Shown piece by piece: positions 26,568-36,575 of a stretch of 64,000 nt of DNA; position 1 is the stretch's first letter; every line of letters begins with the position of its first letter. The translations under genes were made by a program, and so were the position numbers. Origin of the DNA: Planctomycetota bacterium (GTDB lineage: Bacteria; Planctomycetota; Phycisphaerae; Sedimentisphaerales; Anaerobacaceae). The DNA lies in NCBI GenBank assembly GCA_019456145.1, contig VRUL01000016.1:1-64000 (forward strand), written 5' to 3'. Under the pieces are notes generated by a model. It was not told the origin of the DNA, made no database searches, and was given only the letters and a program-made list of their open reading frames with translations.

Positions 26568-28058
26568 CTACTTTGCTCTGCCGTGCCATAGTTTTGTCAG
26601 CAGGTCACAGGCGTTCGGATCATATTGCTTCAATTCGAACTGAATGAACGGATAATGGTCGTTGACGCCATAGTATGCTTCGGTCATCTCCGCAAAGTAT
26701 TCTTTTTCGTCAGTGAGCGCGGGGTGGCGAACGTATTGTCCGTCGAAACGAAGGACGAGGTCGTATTTTTGGTTCCTGACGGCGTGCTGGTGTGCAGCCT
26801 TGATCTCGGCGTTGTCGTAACCCAACACTTTGTCGTGATACGCCCTCGCCAGTTGGTTCAACACCATGAACTGCTGCAAAAACGACCACTGCATAAAGTT
26901 CTTAACATTACCAATCTCGACGGCCCCGAGTTTGTCAGGATTCTGGTGTTGGGATTTGAGCGTTTCTTTGCAGCAGTGATACGTTATATACGGCACGGTC
27001 GGGTTTTCCAGCTCTATCCAAATGGGAACTTTTTGCAATTGCTTCAGGGCTTTTTCGGGGACATAGCGTTTGACCATGTGCAGCTTATAGCTCAGGAGCT
27101 TCAACGATTCCTTCGACAGCGCCATCCACTTATCCAATTGCGGATTAGCGTAAACGGTCCAGCCCTGGATTTGGCGTGGCTTGTATTTGGACGTCGGGAT
27201 ATATGCACAGGAGCCGCTTGCCAATGCCGGCCGGTTGTTACTGTCGCCGAACACCGCACCGTGCGAGGTCAATTCAATGTATTGCACCAACGAAACAATT
27301 TTTCGCTCTTCTTCTTCGACGTTCACGCCCCACATGTTTTCGAGCAGCCGACAGGCATGCGGGTCGTGCTCGCGAAGTTCGGCGCGCACGAACGGATAAA
27401 AATCATTGGTGCCGAAGTAGGCTTCAGTGTTCTCGGCAAAGTATTCCATTTTGTTTGACTTTGCGTAGTGTTTAGTGGCCGTCGAGTATCGGCAAAGGAC
27501 CGAATCGTAAGAGCCGCTTCGCATGGCGCGCTTGTAAGCGGTATCGATTTCCTTGTTGCTATAGCGCCTTCCGCGGCCCAGGAACTGATAGTCGTAACCA
27601 TGGGTCAACTCGTGTAGCACAACCCAAGGCTGATGAAGCGCGTTTTTGCAGAAGCTCTTAGCTTTACAGAAGCCGGCCATCGAACCCAGTCCCTCGGGCG
27701 GCTGGTGACCGCGGTCTGTGAGCCATTTACTCTGGGGATGGTAAGCCGTGCCCAGGGTATCGAATTCGACCCAGATGGGAACCAGCTCCTGGGTCTTTGT
27801 TAGCGCCGGCTGCGGCAGCACGCGGACAGTCTGATAAAGCTGGTTCTGCAGATGGTCGAGGGCTTCATCCATCCGGTCTTTATGTTCAGCCAAGTCCTTT
27901 TTGTTGATATAAACGGTCCAGCCCTGGATATTTCGTATCTCGAATTCGACCTTCGGTTTGGCTTTACTTTTTTTCTCCTCAGCCGCGGATACTCCGGTCA
28001 TCAATAGCGTGACCACAACGCTGATACAGATGCTTGTTACAAACCTTCGTTGTTTCAC
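26568..28058 (-). CDS. Secreted metallopeptidase-like protein with tandem duplicated domain
   Basis: 496 residues from a GTG start at 28058, preceded by GGAGG at 8 bases; the longer open frame to 28163 is rejected. Signal peptide: CISVVVTLLMTGVSA. Two homologous halves begin IQGWTVYINKKD and IQGWTVYANPQ. The first carries WVVLHELTHGYDYQFLG, with zinc motif HELTH at residues 149-153 and a downstream EYFAENTEAYFG glutamate. The second has FMVLNQLARAYHDKVLG at the same place, so its zinc ligands are lost, though EYFAEMTEAYYG is retained. The family is not named. Substrate-positioning by the dead half is inference. It is the first gene of a probable operon with the GH116 and beta-helix genes. Confidence 0.75.
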   Translation of the reverse strand: MKQRRFVTSICISVVVTLLMTGVSAAEEKKSKAKPKVEFEIRNIQGWTVYINKKDLAEHKDRMDEALDHLQNQLYQTVRVLPQPALTKTQELVPIWVEFDTLGTAYHPQSKWLTDRGHQPPEGLGSMAGFCKAKSFCKNALHQPWVVLHELTHGYDYQFLGRGRRYSNKEIDTAYKRAMRSGSYDSVLCRYSTATKHYAKSNKMEYFAENTEAYFGTNDFYPFVRAELREHDPHACRLLENMWGVNVEEEERKIVSLVQYIELTSHGAVFGDSNNRPALASGSCAYIPTSKYKPRQIQGWTVYANPQLDKWMALSKESLKLLSYKLHMVKRYVPEKALKQLQKVPIWIELENPTVPYITYHCCKETLKSQHQNPDKLGAVEIGNVKNFMQWSFLQQFMVLNQLARAYHDKVLGYDNAEIKAAHQHAVRNQKYDLVLRFDGQYVRHPALTDEKEYFAEMTEAYYGVNDHYPFIQFELKQYDPNACDLLTKLWHGRAK

Positions 28059-28307
28059 AACCAATACCTCCGTTCCTTCAGCAAGCGGTGTCCCCCACAA
28101 CTTATATTTACCCAAACAGTATAACCCAAAATCAAGACCAACAAAAGGGAAAAATATTGCCACCCTTGGGCTGGACCTCTTTATTCCAAGGCCGCTTCTT
28201 TTTTACTTGAAAATCCGTTTCCAGCGGTGTAAATTGGCCGCTAATAAACAAAGCACACCCTAAACGTTGGTGAATCCTTTGTAATACGCTTTTACACGGA
28301 GCGGCTT

Positions 28308-29009
28308 GTGCTCGAAGATGAAGCAAAATTAAGGAAAATCGCAGACCGGGTCGTGGCGGACATGGTTGACGCGAACACGGCGCAGAAGAAGTTCTATAGC
28401 GACGAACGCCTGGGCAAGGAGTATTGGAACCTGATTACTCCCGATGCGTTTGAGAAAAAACTTATCGCCATCGCAGTTCTCGGCTATCCTGAGCAGGTGG
28501 GGGTGTGGTCGTACATGCTACTTCGCCAATCACGGGTCAGTGAATCCAGTATGGAGCCTTATTTTAGTGAATTTGGAAGGCATGACCTTGGTCTGGTCGC
28601 CATAAATCCCAATTATTTCACGCCTGACATCGAAGGAGATTCTTTTATTTATCAACTCGAACAGGTCGTAGCCGACATCGGCCCCGATAAAAAAATAGGA
28701 TTAATGGGCTTTTCCATGGGCGGCAGGATTGTCGTCGATTTTTTACAGCAGCGTCCCGAACTCTTAGAGCGTATGGCCGGCCTTGTGTTGATTGATCCGA
28801 CGCTGCCCAACCGGCTGGAGGTTGGAAATATTCGCCGCTTGCTCGATAACGATACCCTGCTTATCGCATCGCAAGGCGAAGATACGAGTCCTGGCGAGAT
28901 TGCCTCTATCCTGCTGGAAATACCAAAAATCTCTTTTAGCGGTATTCATGGAGAAATGCCGAATAAGGCGCTGGCCAAGATCATCGAGTTTTACCAGCAG
29001 CGCTTATGA
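28308..29009 (+). CDS. Alpha/beta hydrolase-fold protein
   Basis: 233 residues from a GTG start, with GGAG six bases upstream. The nucleophile elbow is GFSMGG with Ser136. A likely acid is in GLVLIDPTLP, and a histidine in SGIHGEMP near the C-terminus. About 50 N-terminal residues before the first beta strand are helical and unusual. Probably a cytoplasmic esterase/lipase/peptidase-like hydrolase; the substrate is unknown. It is divergent from the secreted-protein operon. The bases before it and after it carry loosely similar TTTTT-CTTGAAAATCC...TGTAAAT stretches, perhaps a decayed flanking repeat. Confidence 0.7.
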   Translation: MLEDEAKLRKIADRVVADMVDANTAQKKFYSDERLGKEYWNLITPDAFEKKLIAIAVLGYPEQVGVWSYMLLRQSRVSESSMEPYFSEFGRHDLGLVAINPNYFTPDIEGDSFIYQLEQVVADIGPDKKIGLMGFSMGGRIVVDFLQQRPELLERMAGLVLIDPTLPNRLEVGNIRRLLDNDTLLIASQGEDTSPGEIASILLEIPKISFSGIHGEMPNKALAKIIEFYQQRL

Positions 29010-29215
29010 TAATAACAAAACTCTTTGTTCCTTCGGCAACTGCGACCTTTTCGTCCATTCAACCATCTTTTTCCTTGAAAATCCTCTCGGAACAATGTAA
29101 ATATTTCATTAGCCGTCGAGCAAACGAGAGACATCTTGGATTCGCGTTGAAGAGGTAGAAAGTTTTTTGGTATGCTATGCACATCTTATAAGTTTTTATC
29201 TTTTGGTATACAATT

Positions 29216-29851
29216 ATGTGGCGCAATTTAATAAGAGCTTTAGTTGTATTGCTTCTTTTACTCGGTTTTATTGGGTTCTTCTTTCTACAATCTTTTCTTG
29301 CTTTTGTCATATTTTTTGTATCGCTATTTATTTTGATATTTCTTCACATGAAGGACACTGCCGCGAAAATGTCATTATCCACTATTGACCTTTTAATTAA
29401 CAGGCAGAGACTTCCAAAACGTAGCAAGCTCATATTGATTGTAATTGGGATTTTGGGGATCAGTGTTTTTTTGAGTTTCTTGCTACCTTTGGGCGCTCGG
29501 ACGTATCCGTTTCTTTTGTATTTTGGTTTGTGCAGTTTTACGATTACAATATTGTTGATAATGTTGCTTAGTCTAATCAGTTGCCTCTTTGGTCAATGGC
29601 GATATGCAAGACACAATTTTAAAGCCTGGAAACAGTCGATATTATCGTCGTCGTTAACGACAAGATACCAAGCTGGAAGAACTATGGCGATGATTAATGA
29701 TCCAGTTATAAACAAGTTTGAAAAAATATGTGATAAAGTAGGCTTCCTTTGTTTACTGATCTGGTTTGTAATTTTGCTTATGGTTATTTGCACCGTATTA
29801 TTTTTAGACCATATCGGCGTTTGGGAAGATTTGGTAAATAAATACACATAG
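29216..29851 (+). CDS. Integral membrane protein, function unknown
   Basis: 211 residues with about five hydrophobic segments: residues 5-24 and 26-44 (two adjacent helices), about 73-94, 100-125, and 180-200. A cytoplasmic-looking basic loop (FGQWRYARHNFKAWKQS) lies between helices four and five. There is no catalytic or family motif. AT-rich, with no strong SD, and it stands alone between the hydrolase gene and dapL. It could be a phage- or transfer-derived membrane protein, but nothing in the sequence proves it. Confidence 0.55.
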   Translation: MWRNLIRALVVLLLLLGFIGFFFLQSFLAFVIFFVSLFILIFLHMKDTAAKMSLSTIDLLINRQRLPKRSKLILIVIGILGISVFLSFLLPLGARTYPFLLYFGLCSFTITILLIMLLSLISCLFGQWRYARHNFKAWKQSILSSSLTTRYQAGRTMAMINDPVINKFEKICDKVGFLCLLIWFVILLMVICTVLFLDHIGVWEDLVNKYT

Positions 29852-29973
29852 AGATAATAACATATAATTTGATTCGATCTTATCATGCCGTCGTATTCAT
29901 GGTTTGCCTTAATTCAGCAGTTTTTGGTATGCAGTGCACACTCTACGAAACTACGGAGTCATAGGTGCAATTT

Positions 29974-30000
29974 CCCCTCCCTCACGGTCGGGGCTCTGTT
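29974..30000 (-). repeat. 27-bp dispersed repeat (second copy, intergenic)
   Basis: The reverse complement of this stretch is identical over 27 bases to 13376-13402 inside polA. Here it is non-coding, in the spacer before dapL. It is followed by a CTTGACG/CGTCAAG hairpin at 30018-30038. Confidence 0.8.
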
Positions 30001-30096
30001 TGAGAAGTCTTTAATGTTCTTGACGCGGCACGTCAAGATCAATACAATGTCTCACTTCTGTTTCGAGAATCAAGAATCGAGTATCGAGGTTCGAGT

Positions 30097-31323
30097 ATGG
30101 CTACAATTAATGAGAATTTTTTGAAACTGCAGGCGGGTTATCTTTTTCCGGAGGTCAGCAGGCGGGCCCGGGCCTACCAGGAGGAGAATCCCGGGGCAAA
30201 GATAATCAGCTTAGGTATAGGGGATGTTACTCAGCCACTGCCGCCGGTCATCATCGAGGCAATGAAAAAGGCGGTTGATGATATGGCCAGCGCAGATACT
30301 TTCCACGGTTATGGGCCTGAGCAGGGTTATGATTTCCTGATCGATGCGATTATCGAAAATGATTATAACAGCCGAGGTGTTGATTTGGACCGGAGCGAGG
30401 TCTTTGTCAGTGACGGCGCCAAGTGCGACACGAGCAATATCTTAGACATATTCGGCTTGGATAATGTCGTTGCCATAACCGATCCATCGTATCCGGTATA
30501 TGTAGACAGCAATGTAATTGCCGGCCGGACCGGGGAGGCCAACGAAAAGGGCCAGTTTGAAAAAATAGTTTATATGCCCTGCACCGCTGAGAATGATTTT
30601 ATCCCCGAATTGCCCAGCAGCCCTGTAGATATTATTTACCTGTGCTTTCCGAATAATCCGACAGGGGCAGTAGCAACGAAAGAAGTTTTGAGTAAGTGGA
30701 TCGAGTTCGCCCGCGAAAGAAAAGCAGTTATCCTTTTTGACGCCGCTTATGAGGCCTTTATAACCAAACCGGATATCCCACACTCAATCTATGAAGTTGA
30801 CGGGGCCAAAGATGTGGCAATTGAATTCCGCAGCTTTTCCAAGACGGCAGGCTTTACCGGGGTCAGATGTGCCTTTGCCGTTGTGCCGAAACAGCTTAAG
30901 GCGGCAGGGCCCGACGGCAAATCGGTCGGAGTTAATCCCTTATGGAGCAGACGTCACAGCACCAAATTCAACGGGGCTTCGTACGTATCGCAAGCCGGCG
31001 CAGCAGCCGTTTACACGCCCGAAGGGAAAAAGCAGACCCGCCGGATTATTGATATTTATATGAGCAACGCAAATCTTATTCGTGGGTCGCTTGCCAAATT
31101 AGGCTACGAGGTCTACGGTGGTGTCAATGCACCTTATATCTGGTTGAAAACATTAGATGGCATGAGCTCGTGGAACTTCTTTGACCGCGTGCTGCAAAAC
31201 GCCAATATCGTCGGCACACCAGGGGCAGGTTTTGGGCCGGCCGGCCAGGGGTATTTCCGCCTGACCGCCTTTGCCACAGAAGCCAATGTCAAAGAAGCCA
31301 TGGAGCGTTTTTCCGGTGTTTAG
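30097..31323 (+). CDS. dapL: LL-diaminopimelate aminotransferase
   Basis: A 408-residue PLP enzyme that converts tetrahydrodipicolinate directly to LL-diaminopimelate for lysine and cell-wall synthesis, bypassing the succinylase or acetylase routes. It is diagnostic in length and sequence: [47 protein letters not shown], and PLP lysine 249 in [10 protein letters not shown]. DapL is typical of planctomycetes, chlamydiae and plants. The start codon is abutted by a TCGAG repeat in which GAGG at 7 bases serves as SD. No other lys/dap gene is adjacent. About 40 bases separate it from the next same-strand gene. Confidence 0.95.
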   Translation: MATINENFLKLQAGYLFPEVSRRARAYQEENPGAKIISLGIGDVTQPLPPVIIEAMKKAVDDMASADTFHGYGPEQGYDFLIDAIIENDYNSRGVDLDRSEVFVSDGAKCDTSNILDIFGLDNVVAITDPSYPVYVDSNVIAGRTGEANEKGQFEKIVYMPCTAENDFIPELPSSPVDIIYLCFPNNPTGAVATKEVLSKWIEFARERKAVILFDAAYEAFITKPDIPHSIYEVDGAKDVAIEFRSFSKTAGFTGVRCAFAVVPKQLKAAGPDGKSVGVNPLWSRRHSTKFNGASYVSQAGAAAVYTPEGKKQTRRIIDIYMSNANLIRGSLAKLGYEVYGGVNAPYIWLKTLDGMSSWNFFDRVLQNANIVGTPGAGFGPAGQGYFRLTAFATEANVKEAMERFSGV

Positions 31324-31362
31324 TTCACAAACCGACCAATCACGAACATCGAGTATCGAAAA

Positions 31363-33429
31363 ATGACAAAAGCATATATCGGAGTGAGCAGACTTGAGCG
31401 GAGATTTCTTACACTGTTGACGATAGCGTTCCTGCTTTGGGGACATTCGTGCGAAGAAGCGGGCAGCAGCAGTGCGATTAGCTCAACGTCCATGAATGTA
31501 AAACCGCAGGCGTCCTTTGGGCTGCCGGCGGATTGGGTATCTGCATGGTCGGACCCGCCGGTCGAGTGTCGTCCGCTGCAGATATTGCATGGAGTCCCGC
31601 GGGGCCAGGCAACACCGGCTGCAATGAAGAAATTAAAAGAGTCAGGATTAGGAGGGATTGTCTGCAATGTCGATTTTAACAAGTACATGGCATCGGAGGC
31701 CCACTGGGATAATCTTGTCCGGGCGGTGGAAGCGTGCAGTGAGGTTGGGCTAATCGTATGGATATATGATGAGGACGGATATCCGAGCGGGGCAGCGGGC
31801 GGACTGGTTCTTAAGCGTAATCCGGCGTTCGAGGCGCTTGCGCTGACGTATGATAAGTCGCTCAAAGAACCTTTTGTGCTTAGGCCGGCGTATGAGCATA
31901 CCCATGCGAGCAACAATTTCTACGCGGCCAGGCGGTATCCCAACCTGATTGACGATGAGGCGGTCCGATGCTTTATCGAAACAACACATGAGGCGTATTG
32001 GAGCCGGCTGAAAGAACATTTCGGTAAGACGATTCAAGCGTTTTTTACCGATGAGCCGTCGCTGATGGCGGTGAACATTGGCCCGCTTCCTGAGGATGTA
32101 AGAAAAAACGTTCGTGTAGTTGACCGGCTGGATGAAAATGTTAAGCCGCTGCCATCGGTGCCCTGGGCAGGCGATTTGCCGGCACAATATCGCAAGCGCT
32201 ACGGCCAAGACCTTGCGGCAGTGCGCAAAAGTCTTTTTGAAGGAACGAGACAATCCGACCGCCATGTACGGCGGCGTTTTTGGTCGCTGGTCTCGGATCT
32301 GGTTGCTGAACGTTACTTCGGCCGGCTCCAGGAGTGGTCACAAGCACACGGCGTTGCATCATCAGGTCATACTCTATGGGAAGAAACACCGCTGTATCAC
32401 GTTCCGCTGGAGGGCAACGCGTTGAAAGTGTTGGGCCGAATGGATATTCCGGGGCTCGATCTGCTCAACTCAGATCCGGAAGCGGTGATCTACAACGGTT
32501 GGCTTACAGCGGGTTTGCCGGCCTCGGCGGCACTGCTAAATGGCCGGCGAAAAGTCATGACTGAGGTCAGCGATTTCTCACAGAGGATGGCGGGTAAAGG
32601 TAATGCTTCGCTGGAAAATATGCAGGCTACTGCGGCATGGCAGGCGGCATTAGGGGTGACGGAATTTACGCTGTATTACAATCGTGGAGAACGCTTAGCC
32701 GAAGACTACCGCGCTTATTGTGATTTTGTAGGCCGACTGAATGCGGTGTTGCGTGAAGCCAGGCCTTCGCCTGAAGTGCTGCTGTACTATCCGATTTATG
32801 ACCTTTGGGCTGAGTATATACCTGTTGCGGAGAAGTTGACGCCGCAAACACAATCTATACGAATGCAGCAGATACAGAGGTCGTTTCTCGAACTGGGCCA
32901 GCAGATGGTGAAAAGGCAAATCCCGTTTGCCATCGTAGATCACGAATTGCTTGCAGGTGCGGACGTTAGCGGTGCAGGTTTACGGATTGGGGCGCAGCGG
33001 TTTAGAGCGCTTGTGCTGCCGGGCGGGGTGGAGCTACCTAAACCGGCCTCGGATAAAGTAGAATTGTTCCGGGCATCTGGCGGGCATGTGTTTCGAGCTA
33101 AGACATCACAGCCGGAAATCGATTTTAATGTGCTGGCCAGCACCTATACGAGTGGGGCGTTGAGCGTTAAATCTGACAGGATTATTGTCGGACGATTCGT
33201 CCGGGATGGCAGGTATATTTTGCTTATTGTAAATGTCGGTGCCAAGCCTTACATTGGAGCGGTTGCGGCACAGAACTCGGCCCAGTGGTTGGTTGCGGAA
33301 CCGGATAGCGGCCATCTCGAACGTTCTAAAGTCGCTGAAGCCGGTCAGATTTCCGTATCGCTGGCGCCGCGCGGTGCGGTAATGCTAATCGGTCCACGGA
33401 AAACTATGGAGATGCCGGCCCCTCATTGA
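31363..33429 (+). CDS. Exported GH106-like glycosidase (putative alpha-L-rhamnosidase)
   Basis: 688 residues with an N-terminal hydrophobic export segment (FLTLLTIAFLLWGHSC) that may be a lipoprotein signal, although the lipobox is imperfect. WIYDEDGYPSGAAGG at about residue 133 is characteristic of GH106-type alpha-L-rhamnosidases, as are TDEPSLM and the later TEVSDFSQRM and GVTEFTLYYNRGER segments. The C-terminal part (FRALVLPGGVELP ... ILLIVNVG) looks like a class I glutamine-amidotransferase-like plus beta-sandwich module. The exact substrate is uncertain. It follows dapL by 39 bases with a TCGAG-type repeat as spacer, so co-transcription is possible without functional linkage. Confidence 0.65.
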   Translation: MTKAYIGVSRLERRFLTLLTIAFLLWGHSCEEAGSSSAISSTSMNVKPQASFGLPADWVSAWSDPPVECRPLQILHGVPRGQATPAAMKKLKESGLGGIVCNVDFNKYMASEAHWDNLVRAVEACSEVGLIVWIYDEDGYPSGAAGGLVLKRNPAFEALALTYDKSLKEPFVLRPAYEHTHASNNFYAARRYPNLIDDEAVRCFIETTHEAYWSRLKEHFGKTIQAFFTDEPSLMAVNIGPLPEDVRKNVRVVDRLDENVKPLPSVPWAGDLPAQYRKRYGQDLAAVRKSLFEGTRQSDRHVRRRFWSLVSDLVAERYFGRLQEWSQAHGVASSGHTLWEETPLYHVPLEGNALKVLGRMDIPGLDLLNSDPEAVIYNGWLTAGLPASAALLNGRRKVMTEVSDFSQRMAGKGNASLENMQATAAWQAALGVTEFTLYYNRGERLAEDYRAYCDFVGRLNAVLREARPSPEVLLYYPIYDLWAEYIPVAEKLTPQTQSIRMQQIQRSFLELGQQMVKRQIPFAIVDHELLAGADVSGAGLRIGAQRFRALVLPGGVELPKPASDKVELFRASGGHVFRAKTSQPEIDFNVLASTYTSGALSVKSDRIIVGRFVRDGRYILLIVNVGAKPYIGAVAAQNSAQWLVAEPDSGHLERSKVAEAGQISVSLAPRGAVMLIGPRKTMEMPAPH

Positions 33430-33476
33430 CACGGCTGCTGCCAAAGTGCTTATTGCCGGTTTAAGGTTCTAAATTA

Positions 33477-34592
33477 ATGGCCAAGGTAACACTCGCATAT
33501 ATTGGGCTGGGTAGCAACTTAGGTGAGAGGGAAAAGTCTATACAAAGCGCCGTTAAAATGTTAGCTGAAACAGAGGGCATCGATGTTAACCAAGTAAGTG
33601 ACATAATTGAGACCTCTGCGCTTGGCCAAAGGAATCAGCCAAAATACTTAAATGCGGTGGCCGGGGTAACAACCAGTCTAAGTTCAGGAGATTTGCACAA
33701 GAAACTGGCCGACATTGAGGTATCGCTCGGCAGAGTAAATAAGGAAAAATGGGCATCCCGAATTATCGACCTCGACATCCTGCTGTTTGGTGGCCAAATA
33801 ATTAACACACCAGAATTAACCATACCGCATCACCAAATGCACCTGCGCTCATTCGTTCTGGGCGGCATGTGTGAACTTTGTTTTCACTTTGTCCATCCTG
33901 TCTTAAATGCAACTATGGAAGAGCTGGAAAGCCGTCTCAACGGTGCGGATTATATACTTAATCCGAAGGTCCCGCAGCTTGTCAGCATAGGGGGTATCAT
34001 CGGCGTTGGAAAAACTACATTAGCGGAAAAATTATCAAAGCTGCTGGGCTGCAGGCTCCTGCTCGAAGCTTACGATACGAATCCCTTTATGCAGGACGTC
34101 TATGCAGGCAAAAAGCAGCTCGCATTGGATTCGCAGTTATATTTTCTCAGGAGCAGAACCGAGCAGTTAAATCCTGATATTTTAGCGGCGGGGCAGATTG
34201 CCGTCAGTGACTATATCTTTGACAAAGAACTCATCTACGCAAGAAGGCTGCTCGATAATCGGCAATTGTCCCTGTATGAGAATACTTATCCACCATTTGC
34301 CGGGCAGGTTGCTTTGCCGGTGCTTGTAATATATCTGCAGGATTCTGCGCAAAGCTGCCTTGGGCGAATTCACAAGCGCAACCGTCCTTACGAGCAGAAA
34401 ATCGAGCTGCAATTTCTGGAAGCACTCGATTCGGATTACCAACGGCTCTTTGCCGACTGGAAAACCTGCCCGGTTATCCGCATCTCAATCTCAGAGTTCG
34501 ATTGCACCAGAGATACGGATATCAGCTATTTAGCAAATCAGATAAAATGTTACATTGCGAGCGATTCTGTCATTGCCAAGCCGGCAAAGTAA
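33477..34592 (+). CDS. folK: Fusion of HPPK (FolK) and a deoxynucleoside-kinase-like domain
   Basis: 371 residues. Residues 1-160 are 6-hydroxymethyl-7,8-dihydropterin pyrophosphokinase of folate synthesis (YIGLGSNLGERE, SALGQRNQPKYLNAV, RIIDLDILLFG, HHQMHLRSFVL). Residues about 165-365 are a P-loop kinase (GIIGVGKTTLAEKL, 173-186) with YFLRSRTEQL, SDYIFDKELIYARRLL and RIHKRNRPYE, resembling the deoxyadenosine/deoxyguanosine kinase family. HPPKs are normally about 160 residues, so the second domain is a true fusion with no stop between. It joins folate and deoxynucleoside metabolism in one cytoplasmic protein. The kinase's substrate is inferred from family only. A TAA-to-next-ATG gap of 60 bases leads to the LRR gene. 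Confidence 0.88.
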   Translation: MAKVTLAYIGLGSNLGEREKSIQSAVKMLAETEGIDVNQVSDIIETSALGQRNQPKYLNAVAGVTTSLSSGDLHKKLADIEVSLGRVNKEKWASRIIDLDILLFGGQIINTPELTIPHHQMHLRSFVLGGMCELCFHFVHPVLNATMEELESRLNGADYILNPKVPQLVSIGGIIGVGKTTLAEKLSKLLGCRLLLEAYDTNPFMQDVYAGKKQLALDSQLYFLRSRTEQLNPDILAAGQIAVSDYIFDKELIYARRLLDNRQLSLYENTYPPFAGQVALPVLVIYLQDSAQSCLGRIHKRNRPYEQKIELQFLEALDSDYQRLFADWKTCPVIRISISEFDCTRDTDISYLANQIKCYIASDSVIAKPAK

Positions 34593-34651
34593 TCTAAAAT
34601 ATAAAGATTACTGCAAAGGCCCGTTTCCTGAAACTTATATGGAGTAGTTTT

Positions 34652-36496
34652 ATGAAAATCAAAGCGTGGAATAACATTTGGTTGATAATACTGATTTTCG
34701 TATTTATCGGCAGCCAGTTTGAAAAGGGACAATCAGCGGAGCCAAACGCCGCCCCTGGCGAGCGCATTATCAGCTTTCCAACGGGTTCCTCCATGGGCAA
34801 GCTCAGCGTGCGCGATTTGGGCTCGACAGAGGCGGGAGACTGGACCGACCTTGGCGAGGCCCGCGGGGATATCACGGTGCCGGCCGGGAAGGAACTGAGG
34901 CTCAAAGTCCCCCCGGAACACTCGGGAGACCTTTCGCCACTTGCGGGGCTGGAGGCATCCGACCTTCAGGAGCTTATTCTGGACAACACCAAGGTCGGCG
35001 ATACCGAGCTGGTCCACCTCAAGGGCCTGACCTCGCTTAAGTTGCTAAAGGTCAACAAAAAACCAGTCACAGGCAAGAGTCATCCTTTTCTCGGAAAGCC
35101 GCTCGGCGAGCTGAAGTTTACAAGTACAAAGGGCGAGCAAATTGATATTTCTCAGTATAAGGGCAAGGTGGTTCTGGTTGATTTCTGGGCAGTTTGGTGC
35201 GGTCCGTGCATCGGGGAACTGCCCAATGTTAAAAGGACTTATAACAAGTACCACGATGATGGATTCGAGATTATTGGAATCAGCCTTGACAGGAGCCGAG
35301 AGAAGCTTGAGAAGTTTATCGAAGAGAACGATATGCCGTGGCCTCAGTATTTCGATGGTAAGGGATGGGACAACGAAATTTCTACGAGTTTCGACATTCA
35401 AAGTATCCCCTCCACTTTTCTGCTGGACGGGCAGGGAATAGTCCGGTATGCGAATTTGCGGGGATCGGCACTCGATCTTGCGGTTGCAGAGGCGCTTGGA
35501 AATCCATCGTCTTCAACCGGTCAAATCACCGATGCCGGGCTGGCACACCTGAAAGGTCTGGCTTCCTTAGAGACGCTGCACTTTGAGAATACACAGGTTG
35601 GCAACGATGGTCTGGCTCATTTGAAAGACTTGACTTCACTGAAGGTGCTGTACCTTGGGGGCTCTGAGGTTACCGACGCGGGACTGGCGCATCTGAGGAA
35701 TCTGGGCACACTTGAACAACTATGCGTCCATAACACAAAAATCACAAATGCCGGGCTGGCACACCTCAAAGATCTGACGGGCCTTGAATATCTTTGTATA
35801 CATAACACGTTTGTCAGCGATGCAGGGCTGGCGTATTTGAAAGGTCTGACTTCGCTGAAAACGCTATACCTTCACAACACACAGGTCACCGACACGGGCC
35901 TGGACCACCTCAAAGGCCTGATCAGGCTTGAGAAGCTAAATCTGCGCGGTACAAAGGTCAGTAACGTCGGATTAACGGAACTGAAACAGGCGCTGCCAAA
36001 TTGCATTATTTCGGAACCAGCCGCTCCTAAAGCCCGCAGAGGTCCTACCACCCCCTGGGTGGAACGACTCGAAGATATTATGGACGCAGAGATACCATTC
36101 CATCTGCAAATTGTGATTGCAGCGATTGCTATCCCAATAGTGTGTCTGATAGTCGCGGTCTTTCTTAGAATAGCAACCAGATGGGCGGTCAGGTTCGAGG
36201 TGCCTTATTGGACCGCCTATAAGATAGCGATAATCACTTCGGTCGTTGGTTTTGTCATCGGTATTCCCTTCAACATTATCGGGATTATATTGGCCCATTT
36301 GCTTGACTTTGTTTTGACCTTTTTTGTCCAATCAGCAATCTACGGCACAATGATAAAATACCCGGAATCTAATGAGTCAATCGGTTACGGTAAAGGCTTG
36401 TTGATTTCATTGTATCTGTTACTGATTGGATTAGTCGTGGGCCTGGTTATTGCATTATTTATATTTATTTTGATGGCTGTAACACAGTATGCATAG
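34652..36496 (+). CDS. Membrane protein with a thioredoxin (TlpA-like) domain inserted among leucine-rich repeats
   Basis: 614 residues with signal peptide WLIILIFVFIGSQF. About 95-135 are LRR-type repeats (LQELILDNTKVGDTELVHLK), then a TlpA/thioredoxin domain at about 146-285 with the redox motif WCGPC (Cys183, Cys186). LRRs resume at about 288-450 in seven units near DAGLAHLKGLTSLETLHFEN. Four transmembrane helices (about 478-612) close the protein. The redox domain lies between LRR blocks, apparently inserted. It is predicted to face the periplasm and reduce or oxidise partner proteins selected by the repeats; that role is inference. An AGTAGTT spacer and a weak SD precede the ATG. PanC follows, 79 bases after the stop. 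Confidence 0.8.
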   Translation: MKIKAWNNIWLIILIFVFIGSQFEKGQSAEPNAAPGERIISFPTGSSMGKLSVRDLGSTEAGDWTDLGEARGDITVPAGKELRLKVPPEHSGDLSPLAGLEASDLQELILDNTKVGDTELVHLKGLTSLKLLKVNKKPVTGKSHPFLGKPLGELKFTSTKGEQIDISQYKGKVVLVDFWAVWCGPCIGELPNVKRTYNKYHDDGFEIIGISLDRSREKLEKFIEENDMPWPQYFDGKGWDNEISTSFDIQSIPSTFLLDGQGIVRYANLRGSALDLAVAEALGNPSSSTGQITDAGLAHLKGLASLETLHFENTQVGNDGLAHLKDLTSLKVLYLGGSEVTDAGLAHLRNLGTLEQLCVHNTKITNAGLAHLKDLTGLEYLCIHNTFVSDAGLAYLKGLTSLKTLYLHNTQVTDTGLDHLKGLIRLEKLNLRGTKVSNVGLTELKQALPNCIISEPAAPKARRGPTTPWVERLEDIMDAEIPFHLQIVIAAIAIPIVCLIVAVFLRIATRWAVRFEVPYWTAYKIAIITSVVGFVIGIPFNIIGIILAHLLDFVLTFFVQSAIYGTMIKYPESNESIGYGKGLLISLYLLLIGLVVGLVIALFIFILMAVTQYA

Positions 36497-36575
36497 TTTA
36501 AGAGCTGCTAAATGGTTTATTTTCAATAAACTCCGGCGGAAGTAACCGGAAAGCATTGACAAATATTTTGCTATA

